A program made the position numbers and the translations under genes. Positions 1-7,893 of a stretch of 64,000 nt of DNA are shown piece after piece. The DNA is taken from the NCBI GenBank assembly GCA_022823235.1, contig JAJDXO010000031.1, forward strand, positions 1 through 64,000. Reading direction: 5' to 3'. Every line of letters starts with the position of its first letter. Position 1 is the first letter of the stretch. The notes below the pieces were generated by a model. That model saw only the letters and a program-made list of their open reading frames with translations, made no database searches and had not been told where the DNA came from. Origin of the DNA: Rhodospirillales bacterium (GTDB lineage: Bacteria; Pseudomonadota; Alphaproteobacteria; Rhodospirillales; UBA2165).

Positions 1-268
1 AGGGGGCCACGCTCTCCCGCGGCCTGTGGCACACACGGCCAAGGGATGGACGGCCTCACCTCCGCGCCGGCGGACGCGGCGCAAACCGCTCCGCCGGTTC
101 CCGATCTTACCTCATTCAGCAAGACACAAGGGATGCGGAGGCTTGGCGAGCGAAGCGAGCCTAGCCATGCCTGTCCTCCGGCCGGCGGAGCCGGTCCGGT
201 GGGCTGGGTGAGGGGGACGCAAAAACGGGAATCCCCCAATTGAGTCCACCACCTGAACCGCCACTCTT
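1..268. other. Left-edge intergenic stretch with a repeat-like segment
   Basis: I see no convincing gene here. One frame stays open to about 243, but its product has no recognisable features and is rich in Arg, Gly and Pro. Two blocks, 130-144 and 203-217, closely match blocks at 14211-14225 and 14254-14268 (shared ends gggatgcg-aggctt and gctgggtgaggggga), so this looks like a degenerate copy of a dispersed intergenic repeat. Confidence 0.4.
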
Positions 269-979
269 CTAAACCGGCTGCGTGCCTTCGACCATCAGGT
301 CGCGCCGCATTTCCTCGGCGACATCGAAGATGCGGTGAAACACCGCCGGTTCCTGGGCACCGGAGATGGACAGCTCTCCGTCGATGATGAAGGCGGGGAC
401 GCCCGAGATGCCGAGACGGTGGGCGCGGGCGTTTTGCTCGCCGATGTCGCCGATATCCAGATCGCTGTAGATGTAGGTCCGCAGCTGGTCCACGTCCAAT
501 CCAAGACGTTCTCCGATCCGGAACAGAACCGAGCGGTTTCCGATGTCCCGGCCGTCCAGAAAATAGGCGTCGTAGAGGGTTTCGACGGCGGCGCCGGCTT
601 TCCCCTGCCGGTCGGCGAACCGGACCAGCCGGTGCGAATCGACGGTGCTCGGGGTCCGGCGGATATTGCCGAATTCGAAGGCGATGCCGGCGGCCCGGCC
701 GGCGGCGCCGATTGCGTTATTGACCCGGCGCGAACGGGTCTCGCCGCCGAATTTGAGCCGCATGTAGTCTTCCCGATCCATGCCTTCGGCCGGCATGTCC
801 GGGTTCAGGAGAAAGGCGTGCCAGTTGATATCGGCCTGGATGCGCGGACGCGCCTCCAGCGCCGCCTCCAACCGGCGTTTGCCGATGAAGCACCACGGGC
901 AGATGGTATCGAAGACGATGTCGATCCGCATGTCCCGGACGGCCCCGGTCTGGAGTTGTTCTTGTTCGGGCGCATTCAA
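269..979 (-). CDS. DsbA-family (FrnE-like) oxidoreductase
   Basis: This is a 236-residue thioredoxin-fold protein of the DsbA/FrnE/2-hydroxychromene-2-carboxylate isomerase group. The active-site motif CPWC lies at residues 27-30, followed by FIGKRRLE, as in FrnE-type proteins, and the C-terminal half has the expected GVPAFIIDG segment (cis-Pro loop). No signal peptide is visible, so it probably acts in the cytoplasm on thiols or glutathione-linked substrates. The chosen ATG lacks a clear ribosome binding site; a second ATG at residue 17 (MRIDIVFD) matches the usual family start and could be the true one. It is divergent from the MFS gene at 1044. The exact substrate is unknown. Confidence 0.85.
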   Translation of the reverse strand: MNAPEQEQLQTGAVRDMRIDIVFDTICPWCFIGKRRLEAALEARPRIQADINWHAFLLNPDMPAEGMDREDYMRLKFGGETRSRRVNNAIGAAGRAAGIAFEFGNIRRTPSTVDSHRLVRFADRQGKAGAAVETLYDAYFLDGRDIGNRSVLFRIGERLGLDVDQLRTYIYSDLDIGDIGEQNARAHRLGISGVPAFIIDGELSISGAQEPAVFHRIFDVAEEMRRDLMVEGTQPV

Positions 980-1043
980 CCACTAGAATTTGATCCGGAC
1001 AAGGCGCGGGCGTCCGCGCGTCAACAACGGAAAGCGGACAGGG

Positions 1044-2291
1044 GTGGCATCAGGCAACAGGCTGGGGGGGATCGGCCGGGCGTTCGCCAGCCGGAATTTC
1101 CGGCTTTATTGGACCGGTAACATTACCTCGGTTCTCGGGTTTTGGGTCCAGCTGGTGGCCATCGGCTGGCTGGTCTGGAGCATTACCGAAAGCGAATTAT
1201 GGTTGGGCCTCGTCGCCTTCGCGGCGCGGATGCCGGGGGCCTTGTTGGCGCCATTGGCGGGCGCGGTCGGCGACAGATTCGGACTTCGCCGCACGGCGGT
1301 CATCGCGCTGGTGATCGGCGGAACCAATTCCGTCGTCTGGTTCATCGCCGTTCTCCATGGGCTGGAAGATGTCCGCTGGTTCCTGGTCTTCGCATTTATT
1401 CAGGGCGTCACCCTCGGTTTCGATCTACCGTCCCGGCAGGCCATGGTTCCCAGCATAATCAACAGCCGCGAGGATTTGTCCTCGGCCATCGCGATCAACA
1501 CCACATCGTTCCAGGCCGGGCCGTTCATTGCGCCGATCCTGTTTGCGCTGGTGGTTCAGTTTCTGGACATCTCCGCGGCCTTTCTGCTGAACGGTCTCAG
1601 CTTCTACTTCTTCGCCTTCATGCTCAGCCGTCTCGATCTTCAGGAAAGACGGGCGGGGCGCGGCGGCGGCATTTTTTCGGATATCCTGGATGGCGCCAGA
1701 TACATCGGCTCGCAACAGGGCATCCTGGTTGTCGTTCTGGTGATGGCATCCGCGCACCTTTTGGCCAGGCCGTATATCGACCTGCTGCCGGCGTTCGCGG
1801 AAATCTTTTACGGCAAGGGCGACGACCCCACCGGATATACGATCCTTCAGTGGACCTCCGGCGCGGGTTCACTCCTGGGGGGACTTTATCTGGCGGTCCG
1901 CGGCCGGAACAGCGGCATGGGCCGGTACATGGTTTGGGGGCTTTTCTCGATCTATGGCGTGCTGATGGCATCGGCGCTGACCGCCAACTTCGCCGCCGGG
2001 GCGGTGCTGCTGTTTGGCGCCGGCCTGTCGATGATCGTCGTCGCCGTCGGGTCGCAATCGCTGGTTCAAGGCGCCGTCGACGTGCAGATGCGCGGGCGGG
2101 TCATCAGCCTGACCACCGGCATCGCCGTCGGGCTTCCGGCGGTGGGATCGCTGTTGTTGGGGGCGGTAGCCGAATGGGCGGGCCTGCAGCCGGCAATCGT
2201 CGGCGCGGCGCTGGTCGGGTTGGCGTGTTGGCTGTTGGCGCGGCGCGCCCTGTTGAGGGAAGCGCCCGGTATGGAAGCCGGCCGGGCCTGA
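1044..2291 (+). CDS. MFS transporter (DHA3/EntS-like)
   Basis: This is a major facilitator superfamily permease of about 415 residues with some 12 hydrophobic segments. The N-terminal FRLYWTGN and the cytoplasmic loop DRFGLRRTAV between helices 2 and 3 are typical of the EntS/DHA3 exporter group, as is the C-terminal QMRGRVISL loop. I chose the GTG at 1044, which follows a purine-rich stretch (ggaaagcggacagg); a TTG at 990 would add 18 basic residues that look unlike the family N terminus. The substrate cannot be told; drug or siderophore efflux is the family norm. It ends 2 bp before the convergent gene at 2293-2850. Confidence 0.83.
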   Translation: MASGNRLGGIGRAFASRNFRLYWTGNITSVLGFWVQLVAIGWLVWSITESELWLGLVAFAARMPGALLAPLAGAVGDRFGLRRTAVIALVIGGTNSVVWFIAVLHGLEDVRWFLVFAFIQGVTLGFDLPSRQAMVPSIINSREDLSSAIAINTTSFQAGPFIAPILFALVVQFLDISAAFLLNGLSFYFFAFMLSRLDLQERRAGRGGGIFSDILDGARYIGSQQGILVVVLVMASAHLLARPYIDLLPAFAEIFYGKGDDPTGYTILQWTSGAGSLLGGLYLAVRGRNSGMGRYMVWGLFSIYGVLMASALTANFAAGAVLLFGAGLSMIVVAVGSQSLVQGAVDVQMRGRVISLTTGIAVGLPAVGSLLLGAVAEWAGLQPAIVGAALVGLACWLLARRALLREAPGMEAGRA

Positions 2292-2292
2292 G

Positions 2293-2850
2293 TTACGCGG
2301 CGGCCCGAAGCTTCAGCTTCATCGCGATCACGTCGTAGATGTCGAGACCGGTGATATCGGCAATTTCCTGAAAGGGGAGGGACGTTTCCTTGAGGAGCAC
2401 CGTCGCGTGCGCGATCGGGTTGCGCCGGGACCGGCTGTTGGGGCGCCGGGTGCCGAACCTGTCGGTTTCGCTTTTTTCTCCGCCGTCGAGACCGCGTTGC
2501 CGGGCTGCGGTGACGGCCTCTTCCCAGCGTTTCTTCTCGGCCTCCTGGGCTGCCGGATCAAGTGAGGTCCGTTGCCAGCGATCCGCGGTCTTCCGGTCCG
2601 GCCGATAGACGAACGGGCTGACGAACTCCCCGTCCATTTCCGAATGCCGGTCCGGCGCCCGTTGGCGATCCGGTCGCCGGGACGCCGCTTCCTCGAGGCT
2701 CATGTCATGCCTTTCGGCCAACCGCTTGGCTGCCGCCAGGGCATTGTCCCGCTCGCCCGGGAACGGACTGCTTTCCGCCAGTTCAAGCAGATTGCGGAGC
2801 CGCTCCCGATCGGTCTCGGTAAATGGCCTGGCGATGGTCGCCTCCTCCAT
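2293..2850 (-). CDS. DUF2786-like protein of unknown function
   Basis: The 185-residue protein starts with a helical segment (residues about 12-55: LRNLLELAESSPFPGERDNA, then AAAKRLAERHDMSLEEA) resembling the DUF2786 domain, in which repeated Leu/Ala positions and a late H-x-[LM] are conserved. The middle (60-140) is Arg/Asp/Glu-rich and low in complexity. The C-terminal 45 residues contain a helix-turn-helix-like stretch (VLLKETSLPFQEIADITGLD). No membrane segment or signal peptide is seen. Function is unknown; DNA binding is an inference from the C-terminal segment only. Confidence 0.6.
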   Translation of the reverse strand: MEEATIARPFTETDRERLRNLLELAESSPFPGERDNALAAAKRLAERHDMSLEEAASRRPDRQRAPDRHSEMDGEFVSPFVYRPDRKTADRWQRTSLDPAAQEAEKKRWEEAVTAARQRGLDGGEKSETDRFGTRRPNSRSRRNPIAHATVLLKETSLPFQEIADITGLDIYDVIAMKLKLRAAA

Positions 2851-2912
2851 GACAAGCGGTCATATTAGCACTTCCCGCTACAGCGGGAAATGTGCGGCCG
2901 CTGCGCCGGAGG

Positions 2913-3692
2913 CTATGTGTCGAAGCCCGGGGCAACCCGGTGCGCCATGCGCAGGCAGGCTGCCCAGTCCTTGTCCTCCGGCGGCAGCTCGGCTTGACGC
3001 TCCTTGATCTGCGCCAGCGCGTATTCCAGCTTTTCCGGATCCGGCCGGATAAGCTCGGCGCCGCCGGTCATCGCCGCCAGTTGGCCTTGGCAGGCCAGGT
3101 CCAGGAAATGATGGGAAACGAACGCGGCGCCCACGGATGCGCCGCACACAAGGGCGCCGTGGTTGTGCATGAGCACGATGTTCTTGTCGCCCATGTCGGC
3201 AAAAAGAGGCTCCCGAAGCTCCACGTTGAACTCGAAGCCGTGGAACGCATGGTAGGCCAGATCGTGCCAGAGGCTGATTGAATATTGGTTGATCGGCAGC
3301 AGGCCCTGTTTCTGGCTGCAGATGCCCATCACCGCCGGCGTATGGGTGTGGAACGCGGCGTTGACGTCGGGCCGCGCCTGATAGACACCGCCGTGGATAA
3401 CCTTGCCGCCGCCGAACAAGGGACGGTCATTGTCGTCCGCCGGGTTGCCCTCGAAATCGTATTTGACCAGCGAAGAGGCGGTGACTTCCTCGAACATTTC
3501 GGTGAACGGCTTGATCAGCATGTGATCGGGTTCGTCCGGCACACGGACGGTCAAATGGTTGTAGGTCAGGTCACTGCCATGGACGTGGGCGACCAGACGA
3601 TAGGCCGCGGCCAGGTCGACGCGGGCTTTCCACTCGGCTTCGGAAACGCTTCCCCGGATATCGCCCCGGCCGGCGACTTCGCGTACGGTCAT
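2913..3692 (-). CDS. Class II aldolase/adducin family protein
   Basis: This 259-residue cytoplasmic protein belongs to the class II aldolase/adducin family, zinc enzymes that cleave or isomerise phosphosugars or related acids. Visible family features are the early NHLTVRVP, the FHTHTPAVMGI stretch carrying the two zinc-ligand histidines, and the downstream MHNHGALVCG with a further histidine. The length is typical for the adducin-like subgroup without a phosphate-handling signature. It lies upstream (on the minus strand) of the DUF2786-like gene and downstream of an MFS permease on the same strand, suggesting uptake and catabolism of a small organic acid or sugar; this is inference. Confidence 0.82.
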   Translation of the reverse strand: MTVREVAGRGDIRGSVSEAEWKARVDLAAAYRLVAHVHGSDLTYNHLTVRVPDEPDHMLIKPFTEMFEEVTASSLVKYDFEGNPADDNDRPLFGGGKVIHGGVYQARPDVNAAFHTHTPAVMGICSQKQGLLPINQYSISLWHDLAYHAFHGFEFNVELREPLFADMGDKNIVLMHNHGALVCGASVGAAFVSHHFLDLACQGQLAAMTGGAELIRPDPEKLEYALAQIKERQAELPPEDKDWAACLRMAHRVAPGFDT

Positions 3693-3741
3693 GATCCGCT
3701 CCCCCTTTGGCGGTGTTCGATCCGATGCGGCTGTTGAACAG

Positions 3742-3793
3742 GTTAGAGCAGTTTCCGGCCAATTTGAACCGTTTGACCGGAAACCGCCCTAAC
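3742..3793. repeat. Imperfect palindromic repeat element, copy 1
   Basis: This 52-bp imperfect inverted repeat has arms gttagagcagtttccgg and ccggaaaccgccctaac that pair with two mismatches; a second layer (ccaatttg / gtttga) continues inside. A closely related copy lies at 61669-61716. The right arm includes the TAG stop codon (3789-3791) of the minus-strand MFS gene, and the element fills the gap to the aldolase gene. It could fold as a transcript-end hairpin. Confidence 0.75.
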
Positions 3794-4988
3794 GCTCCAG
3801 CTTGCGCAGCCACAGCGCCAGGATCACGTTGACGACGGTGCCGAGGGCGAGGGCGGGTCCGGCCAGCGCCCAGCCGCCGCTGATCGTGACCACCGCCGCG
3901 ACCGCCGGCGCGCCCAATAGCTGGCCGAGCTGGGAGCCCTGCATCCAATAGCCGTTGGTGGTGCCGAGCTGATCGGGCGAGGGGGCGTGCGCGGGCGCCC
4001 CGGAGGTCAGGCTCGCGGGCTGCATGCCGCCAAGCAGGGAGAAGGCGAGGCACAATCCGTAGCGCACCATGTCGGGCAGGCCTTCGGGAAAAAAGGCCAG
4101 CGCGGTCAGTCCCATGGCCAGTGTGCCGGCGGAGATCAAGGCCCAGCGCGGCACGCCCCTGTGCAAGAGGACGCTGCCCAGCCAATTGCCGCCGATATTC
4201 ATCATCACCACCAGCGCGGTCATCACCGAGGCGACCCCGAGCGAGGCTTCGCGCTGCTCGACGATGAAGGTGGGCAGCCACGCCATCACCGCGGTCCATT
4301 GCGCCGTGTAGGTCAGAAAGCAGCCCATGAGAATATTGGGTCCGGGTCTGGAAATGGTCAGCCCGATATCCCGGAGGAAGGAGGTTGTCCGGCGGCCTTG
4401 GGAGCTTGGACGGGTGCGGACGAACAGCAGCATGAGGGCGAGCATCACCAGGCTGAGGCCGACGACGCTCCACCACAGTCCCCGCCAGCCGATCGCCGCA
4501 ATGATCGGCGGCGAGGCAAGAAGCGCGATGGACATCCCGACGGGAACGCCCATGCCGTAGAGGCCGACCGCCAGGTTGCGGTCCCGGGGCGCGGCCAATA
4601 CGGCGATCAGCGACGGCGTCGCCACCGCCAGAACGATGTAGGCGGCGCCCTCGATCACCCGGGAGACCAGGAGGGACGTGCTGTTCTCGCCGACGGCGCC
4701 GAGGACGCCGCCGGCGGCGAACGCCACCAGGGCGCCCTTGATCATCCGGGAATGGCCGAGGCGGTCGGTAACCAGGCCCGCGAAAATCCCGCCCATAGTG
4801 CCGATGAGGGCGAAAATCGACACGATCCAGCCGGCCATGACCAATCCGACGGAGAGTTCGGCCCGGATATCCGGGAGAGCCGGCGGCACCTTGCCGATGT
4901 GAACGGACGCGGTCACCGCGCCCGCGAACACCAGCGCGATCAATGGCCAGTTCGTCGATGCGGCCCCGTGTTCGAGATCGTCCCCCAT
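3789..4988 (-). CDS. MFS transporter (CynX/NimT-like)
   Basis: This is a 399-residue major facilitator permease with about 12 hydrophobic segments. The N-terminal half has the usual helix 2-3 loop (GLVTDRLGHSRMIKG) and the pattern IGKVPPALPDIRAEL seen in CynX/NimT and anion/organic-acid permeases. It is preceded by an unusual leader: a perfect CRP-type site (5189-5206), a hairpin (5114-5135) and an intrinsic terminator (5055-5082) only about 70 bases before the start codon, so attenuation is possible. Its stop codon is supplied by the palindrome at 3742-3793. The substrate is unknown. Confidence 0.83.
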   Translation of the reverse strand: MGDDLEHGAASTNWPLIALVFAGAVTASVHIGKVPPALPDIRAELSVGLVMAGWIVSIFALIGTMGGIFAGLVTDRLGHSRMIKGALVAFAAGGVLGAVGENSTSLLVSRVIEGAAYIVLAVATPSLIAVLAAPRDRNLAVGLYGMGVPVGMSIALLASPPIIAAIGWRGLWWSVVGLSLVMLALMLLFVRTRPSSQGRRTTSFLRDIGLTISRPGPNILMGCFLTYTAQWTAVMAWLPTFIVEQREASLGVASVMTALVVMMNIGGNWLGSVLLHRGVPRWALISAGTLAMGLTALAFFPEGLPDMVRYGLCLAFSLLGGMQPASLTSGAPAHAPSPDQLGTTNGYWMQGSQLGQLLGAPAVAAVVTISGGWALAGPALALGTVVNVILALWLRKLER

Positions 4989-5054
4989 GGGGAGGCGCTA
5001 CCGGACGGCCGCGCCCGGGTCAAGCAGTGCTTCGCCGAGGTGCGCGGCGCAGGC

Positions 5055-5082
5055 AAAAAAACCGGCGCCCGTTGGCGCCGGT
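5055..5082 (-). terminator. Intrinsic terminator in the MFS leader
   Basis: A perfect 9-bp stem (accggcgcc / ggcgccggt, 5061-5069 and 5074-5082) with a 4-base loop is followed on the minus strand by a run of at least six U (5055-5060). It sits upstream of, and in the same direction as, the MFS gene that starts at 4988. It would either end a short transcript of about 100-130 nt or act as an attenuator for the MFS gene. Confidence 0.75.
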
Positions 5083-5113
5083 GAGTTTAACAGGGAGGAT
5101 CATGGAGAGGAAT

Positions 5114-5135
5114 ATACCCCGGGGGCGCGGGGTAC
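5114..5135 (-). promoter_or_regulatory. Leader inverted repeat (hairpin or operator)
   Basis: The sequence ataccccgggggcgcggggt ends in ATACCCC/GGGGTAC arms that pair over 7 bp with one G-U if transcribed (loop of 8). As DNA, the C4/G4 arms flanked by TA resemble operators of copper/nickel sensors of the CsoR/RcnR family, but no such regulator gene is in the window. It lies between the CRP-type site and the leader terminator. Confidence 0.35.
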
Positions 5136-5188
5136 GGGAGGGATGTCCTCAACCATGCCCGGACTGTACGATGCGGGTGGCGGGATGT

Positions 5189-5206
5189 ATGTGATCCGAA
5201 TCACAT
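5189..5206. promoter_or_regulatory. CRP-type operator (perfect inverted repeat)
   Basis: The 18-bp perfect inverted repeat atgtgat-ccga-atcacat contains TGTGA-N6-TCACA, the consensus half-sites of the CRP/FNR regulator superfamily. It lies in the 267-bp gap between the MFS gene (start 4988) and the flavoprotein gene (stop 5256), next to an AT-rich stretch (5210-5250) that could hold the promoter. The most likely target is the minus-strand leader and MFS gene. Confidence 0.6.
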
Positions 5207-5255
5207 TCCGAGAAAAAATCCGCAAGTTATTGGTTTAATTGAAAAGAAATTTTTC

Positions 5256-6434
5256 CTACGGGCCGTCGTAGAGCCACGCCATGCCGTCATAGGACTGTTC
5301 CGGCGTCCGTTCGCTCAGCATGTTGTTGCGCAGTTCGCGGACCACGCCGGCGGCGTGATAGACCTCGCCGTAGACCCGGGCCATGACCTGGACCTGGCCG
5401 GTGCGGAGATACCGCTCCGCCGGATATTCCAGGAACGACTTTTCGATATCGCCGTTATTGGCTTCGAGAATGTCGCTGAGCGTTACCGCGTCCTCGATGG
5501 CCATGCCGGCGCCGGCGGCGAGATATTGAAGCATGGGGTGCGCCGCGTCGCCGAGCAGCGTCACCCGCCCGTCGGACCACTCCTTCACCGGTTCCCGGTC
5601 GCACAGCACCCACATCTTCCAGGTTTCGATCCGCTCCAGGAGTTCGCGGACGTTGGCGCAGGTGCCGGCGAAGCGTTCGTGAAGCTCCTCGGGTTCGCCG
5701 AATGCATCCCAGCCTTCGACGTACTTGTCGCTGTGGAAGACGGCGACGAGATTGTAGAGCTCGCCCCGCCGCAGCGGATAGTGGACGAGGTGGGTCTTTT
5801 CGCCGGCCCAGATGATCATGGAGTCCGAATAGAGATGATCCGGCACCTCTTCGATGGGCAGGACGGCGCGATAGGCGATGTGGCCGGACACGATGGGCGG
5901 TCCGTCGCCGACGATCTTCTGCCGGATGGTCGACCACAGCCCGTCGGCGCCGATCAGCGCCGCGCCGTCATAGGGGCCGCCGCCTTCGGCCATGACGGTG
6001 ACGCCGCCGGCGGACTGTTCGTAGTCCGTGACCTTCACGGATGCTTCCAGGGTGACGAGATCGGAGGCCCGGCACGCGTCGAGGATCGCGCCGTGGATGT
6101 CGGCGCGGTGGATGACGCCGTAGGGCTCGGTGAACTTCGCCCGGAAGGCGCCGTCCAGGGGCAGGGCGGTGACCAGTTCGGCGGTCACCGCATCCCGCAT
6201 GATCAGCTGGTCCGGAAACCAGGCGACGTCGTTGATAGCCTCGGTGATGCCCAGCCGCTCGAACATCCTGAAAACGTTGGGTCCGAGCTGAATCCCGGCG
6301 CCGATTTCGCCGAACTCGGATGCCTGTTCGAGGACGATGCTCCCGTAGCCCTTGAGCGACAGGGCGAGGGCCGCGGCCAGACCGCCGATGCCGCCGCCCG
6401 CGATGATGATGGGTTTGTCGAGTTTTCCAGCCAT
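5256..6434 (-). CDS. FAD-dependent monooxygenase, 3-hydroxybenzoate 6-hydroxylase-like
   Basis: The 392-residue protein is a group A aromatic hydroxylase. It shows the N-terminal dinucleotide fold GGGIGGLA (residues 13-20), the DG motif LIGADGLWS in the middle, and the FAD-ribityl motif GDAAHPMLQY near residue 300. The sequence QYLAAGAGMAIEDA and the length match 3-hydroxybenzoate 6-hydroxylases, which make gentisate from 3-hydroxybenzoate with NADH and O2; salicylate-type hydroxylases are the main alternative. It is cytoplasmic. An FAA hydrolase that could act later in the gentisate route lies at 15517-16209, but no gentisate dioxygenase is in the window. Confidence 0.82.
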   Translation of the reverse strand: MAGKLDKPIIIAGGGIGGLAAALALSLKGYGSIVLEQASEFGEIGAGIQLGPNVFRMFERLGITEAINDVAWFPDQLIMRDAVTAELVTALPLDGAFRAKFTEPYGVIHRADIHGAILDACRASDLVTLEASVKVTDYEQSAGGVTVMAEGGGPYDGAALIGADGLWSTIRQKIVGDGPPIVSGHIAYRAVLPIEEVPDHLYSDSMIIWAGEKTHLVHYPLRRGELYNLVAVFHSDKYVEGWDAFGEPEELHERFAGTCANVRELLERIETWKMWVLCDREPVKEWSDGRVTLLGDAAHPMLQYLAAGAGMAIEDAVTLSDILEANNGDIEKSFLEYPAERYLRTGQVQVMARVYGEVYHAAGVVRELRNNMLSERTPEQSYDGMAWLYDGP

Positions 6435-6714
6435 GGCGCGCCTCCGATGTCGTTGGAGGATAGCGCCGGGCGCTGGTTAGGCAATGTCGATTTTGGCGGT
6501 GTCCGGTCGAGGGAATCGGCGGAGGGGCTGGGCCGGGCGGACAATAAACTTGCCGTGAACCCGGCCCCGGAGTGGGTTGCTTTCGCACGCTCGAAAAGAG
6601 AAAATTCGCGCAAGCGCAAAGGCGTGATTCTTGCGTGACATGGGACGGCGGCCGGGCGGACAGCCAAACGGCCGCGCGGGCGGAGCAGGGAAGGCCAAGG
6701 AGGCCTAGGAGGGC
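6435..6714. other. Divergent promoter region between flavoprotein and ABC transporter genes
   Basis: No gene is seen in this 280-bp gap between the flavoprotein gene (minus) and the ABC transporter (plus). It contains an inverted repeat cgcaag (6609-6614) / cttgcg (6630-6635) that could be an operator. A run of purines (6701-6713, ccaaggaggcctaggagg) provides the ribosome binding site for the ATPase gene. Confidence 0.4.
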
Positions 6715-7808
6715 ATGATCGGGCAGGACGACCCTCTCGTTCGTTTCCGCGAGGTTCAAAAAACTTACGACGGTGAAACGCTGGTCGTTAAGGATCTCAA
6801 TCTCGATATCGCGCCCGGCGAGTTTCTGACGCTGCTGGGCCCTCCGGCTCCGGCAAGACCACCTGCCTGATGATGCTGGCCGGGTTCGAGACGGTCACGT
6901 ACGGCACGATCTACCTCGGCGGCGATCCCATCAACAGCCTGCCGCCGCACAAGCGCGGCATCGGCATGGTGTTCCAGAACTACGCGCTCTTTCCGCACAT
7001 GACGGTGGGCGAAAACCTGTCTTTCCCGCTGGAAGCGCGCGGCGTCGGCAAGGCGGACGTCCAGGAGAAAATCGGGCGGGCGCTGGAAGCGGTGCAACTC
7101 GGCGGCTATGAGCGCCGCCGTCCCAGCCAGCTCTCCGGCGGCCAGCAACAGCGCGTCGCGCTGGCCCGTGCCTTGGTGTTCGAACCGGCCCTCGTGCTGA
7201 TGGATGAGCCGCTCGGCGCACTCGACAAGCAGTTGCGCGAGCATATGCAATACGAGATCAAGCACATTCACGAAAGCCTGGGCGTGACGGTGGTCTACGT
7301 GACCCATGACCAGAGCGAGGCCCTGACCCTGTCGGACCGCATCGCGGTACTCAACCAAGGGGTCATCCAGCAGATCGACGCGCCCACCGACCTTTACGAA
7401 AAGCCGAACAACGCCTTCGTCGCCCAGTTCATCGGAGAGAACAACCGGCTGAGAGGCCGTGTCCGCCATATGAACGGGACGAGCTGCCGCGTGGAGCTCG
7501 ACAACGGCCATGGCGAGATGCAGGCCCTGGCGGTCAACGTCTCGGGGAGCGGCACGCCGACGACGCTCTCGCTGCGCCCGGAACGGGTCGTGATCGATCC
7601 GGCGCCCGGCAGCCTGCCCAACCGCTTCGAAGCCCGGGTGGAGGAGCTTACCTACCTGGGCGACCACATCCGCACGCGGGTCAACGTGTGCGGCACGGAT
7701 CAGTTCATCGTGAAAATCCCGAACGCCCAAGGGCACGCGAGCCTGAAGGAAGGCTCCACCGTGGCCGTGGGTTGGGAGATTGATGATTGCAGGGCGTTGG
7801 GCACATGA
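6715..7808 (+). pseudogene. Polyamine-type ABC transporter ATPase, frameshifted in Walker A
   Basis: The ATG at 6715 has a good ribosome binding site and opens a frame typical of PotA (VRFREVQKTYDGETLVVKDL), but the frame stops at 6868-6870. The rest of the protein continues from about 6843 in another frame: SGSGKTTCLMMLAG, Q-loop (MVFQNYALFPH), signature [15 protein letters not shown], Walker [12 protein letters not shown] and the C-terminal TOBE-like region. One missing base near 6840-6842 (gggccctcc for an expected gggcccctcc) would restore one 364-residue ATPase. The other transporter genes follow intact in the same direction. As written, the ATPase lacks a complete Walker A. A base-calling error in the C-run is as likely as a true mutation. 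Confidence 0.85.
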
Positions 7809-7893
7809 CGTGTCCGCGTTTCGCGGCCCGGGAGCCGCGGAAGCGCAGTGCCGCCTGCAAGGACCGTGAGTAAACAAGGAGTATGACAAAGCC

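Noticed and set aside
26-243. Short plus-strand frames at the left edge
   Set aside because: Arg/Pro/Gly-rich translation without domain features, overlapping a repeat-like segment.
5100-5156. Possible 18-residue Pro-rich leader peptide on the minus strand upstream of the MFS gene
   Set aside because: No ribosome binding site and no codon pattern tied to a known attenuation signal.
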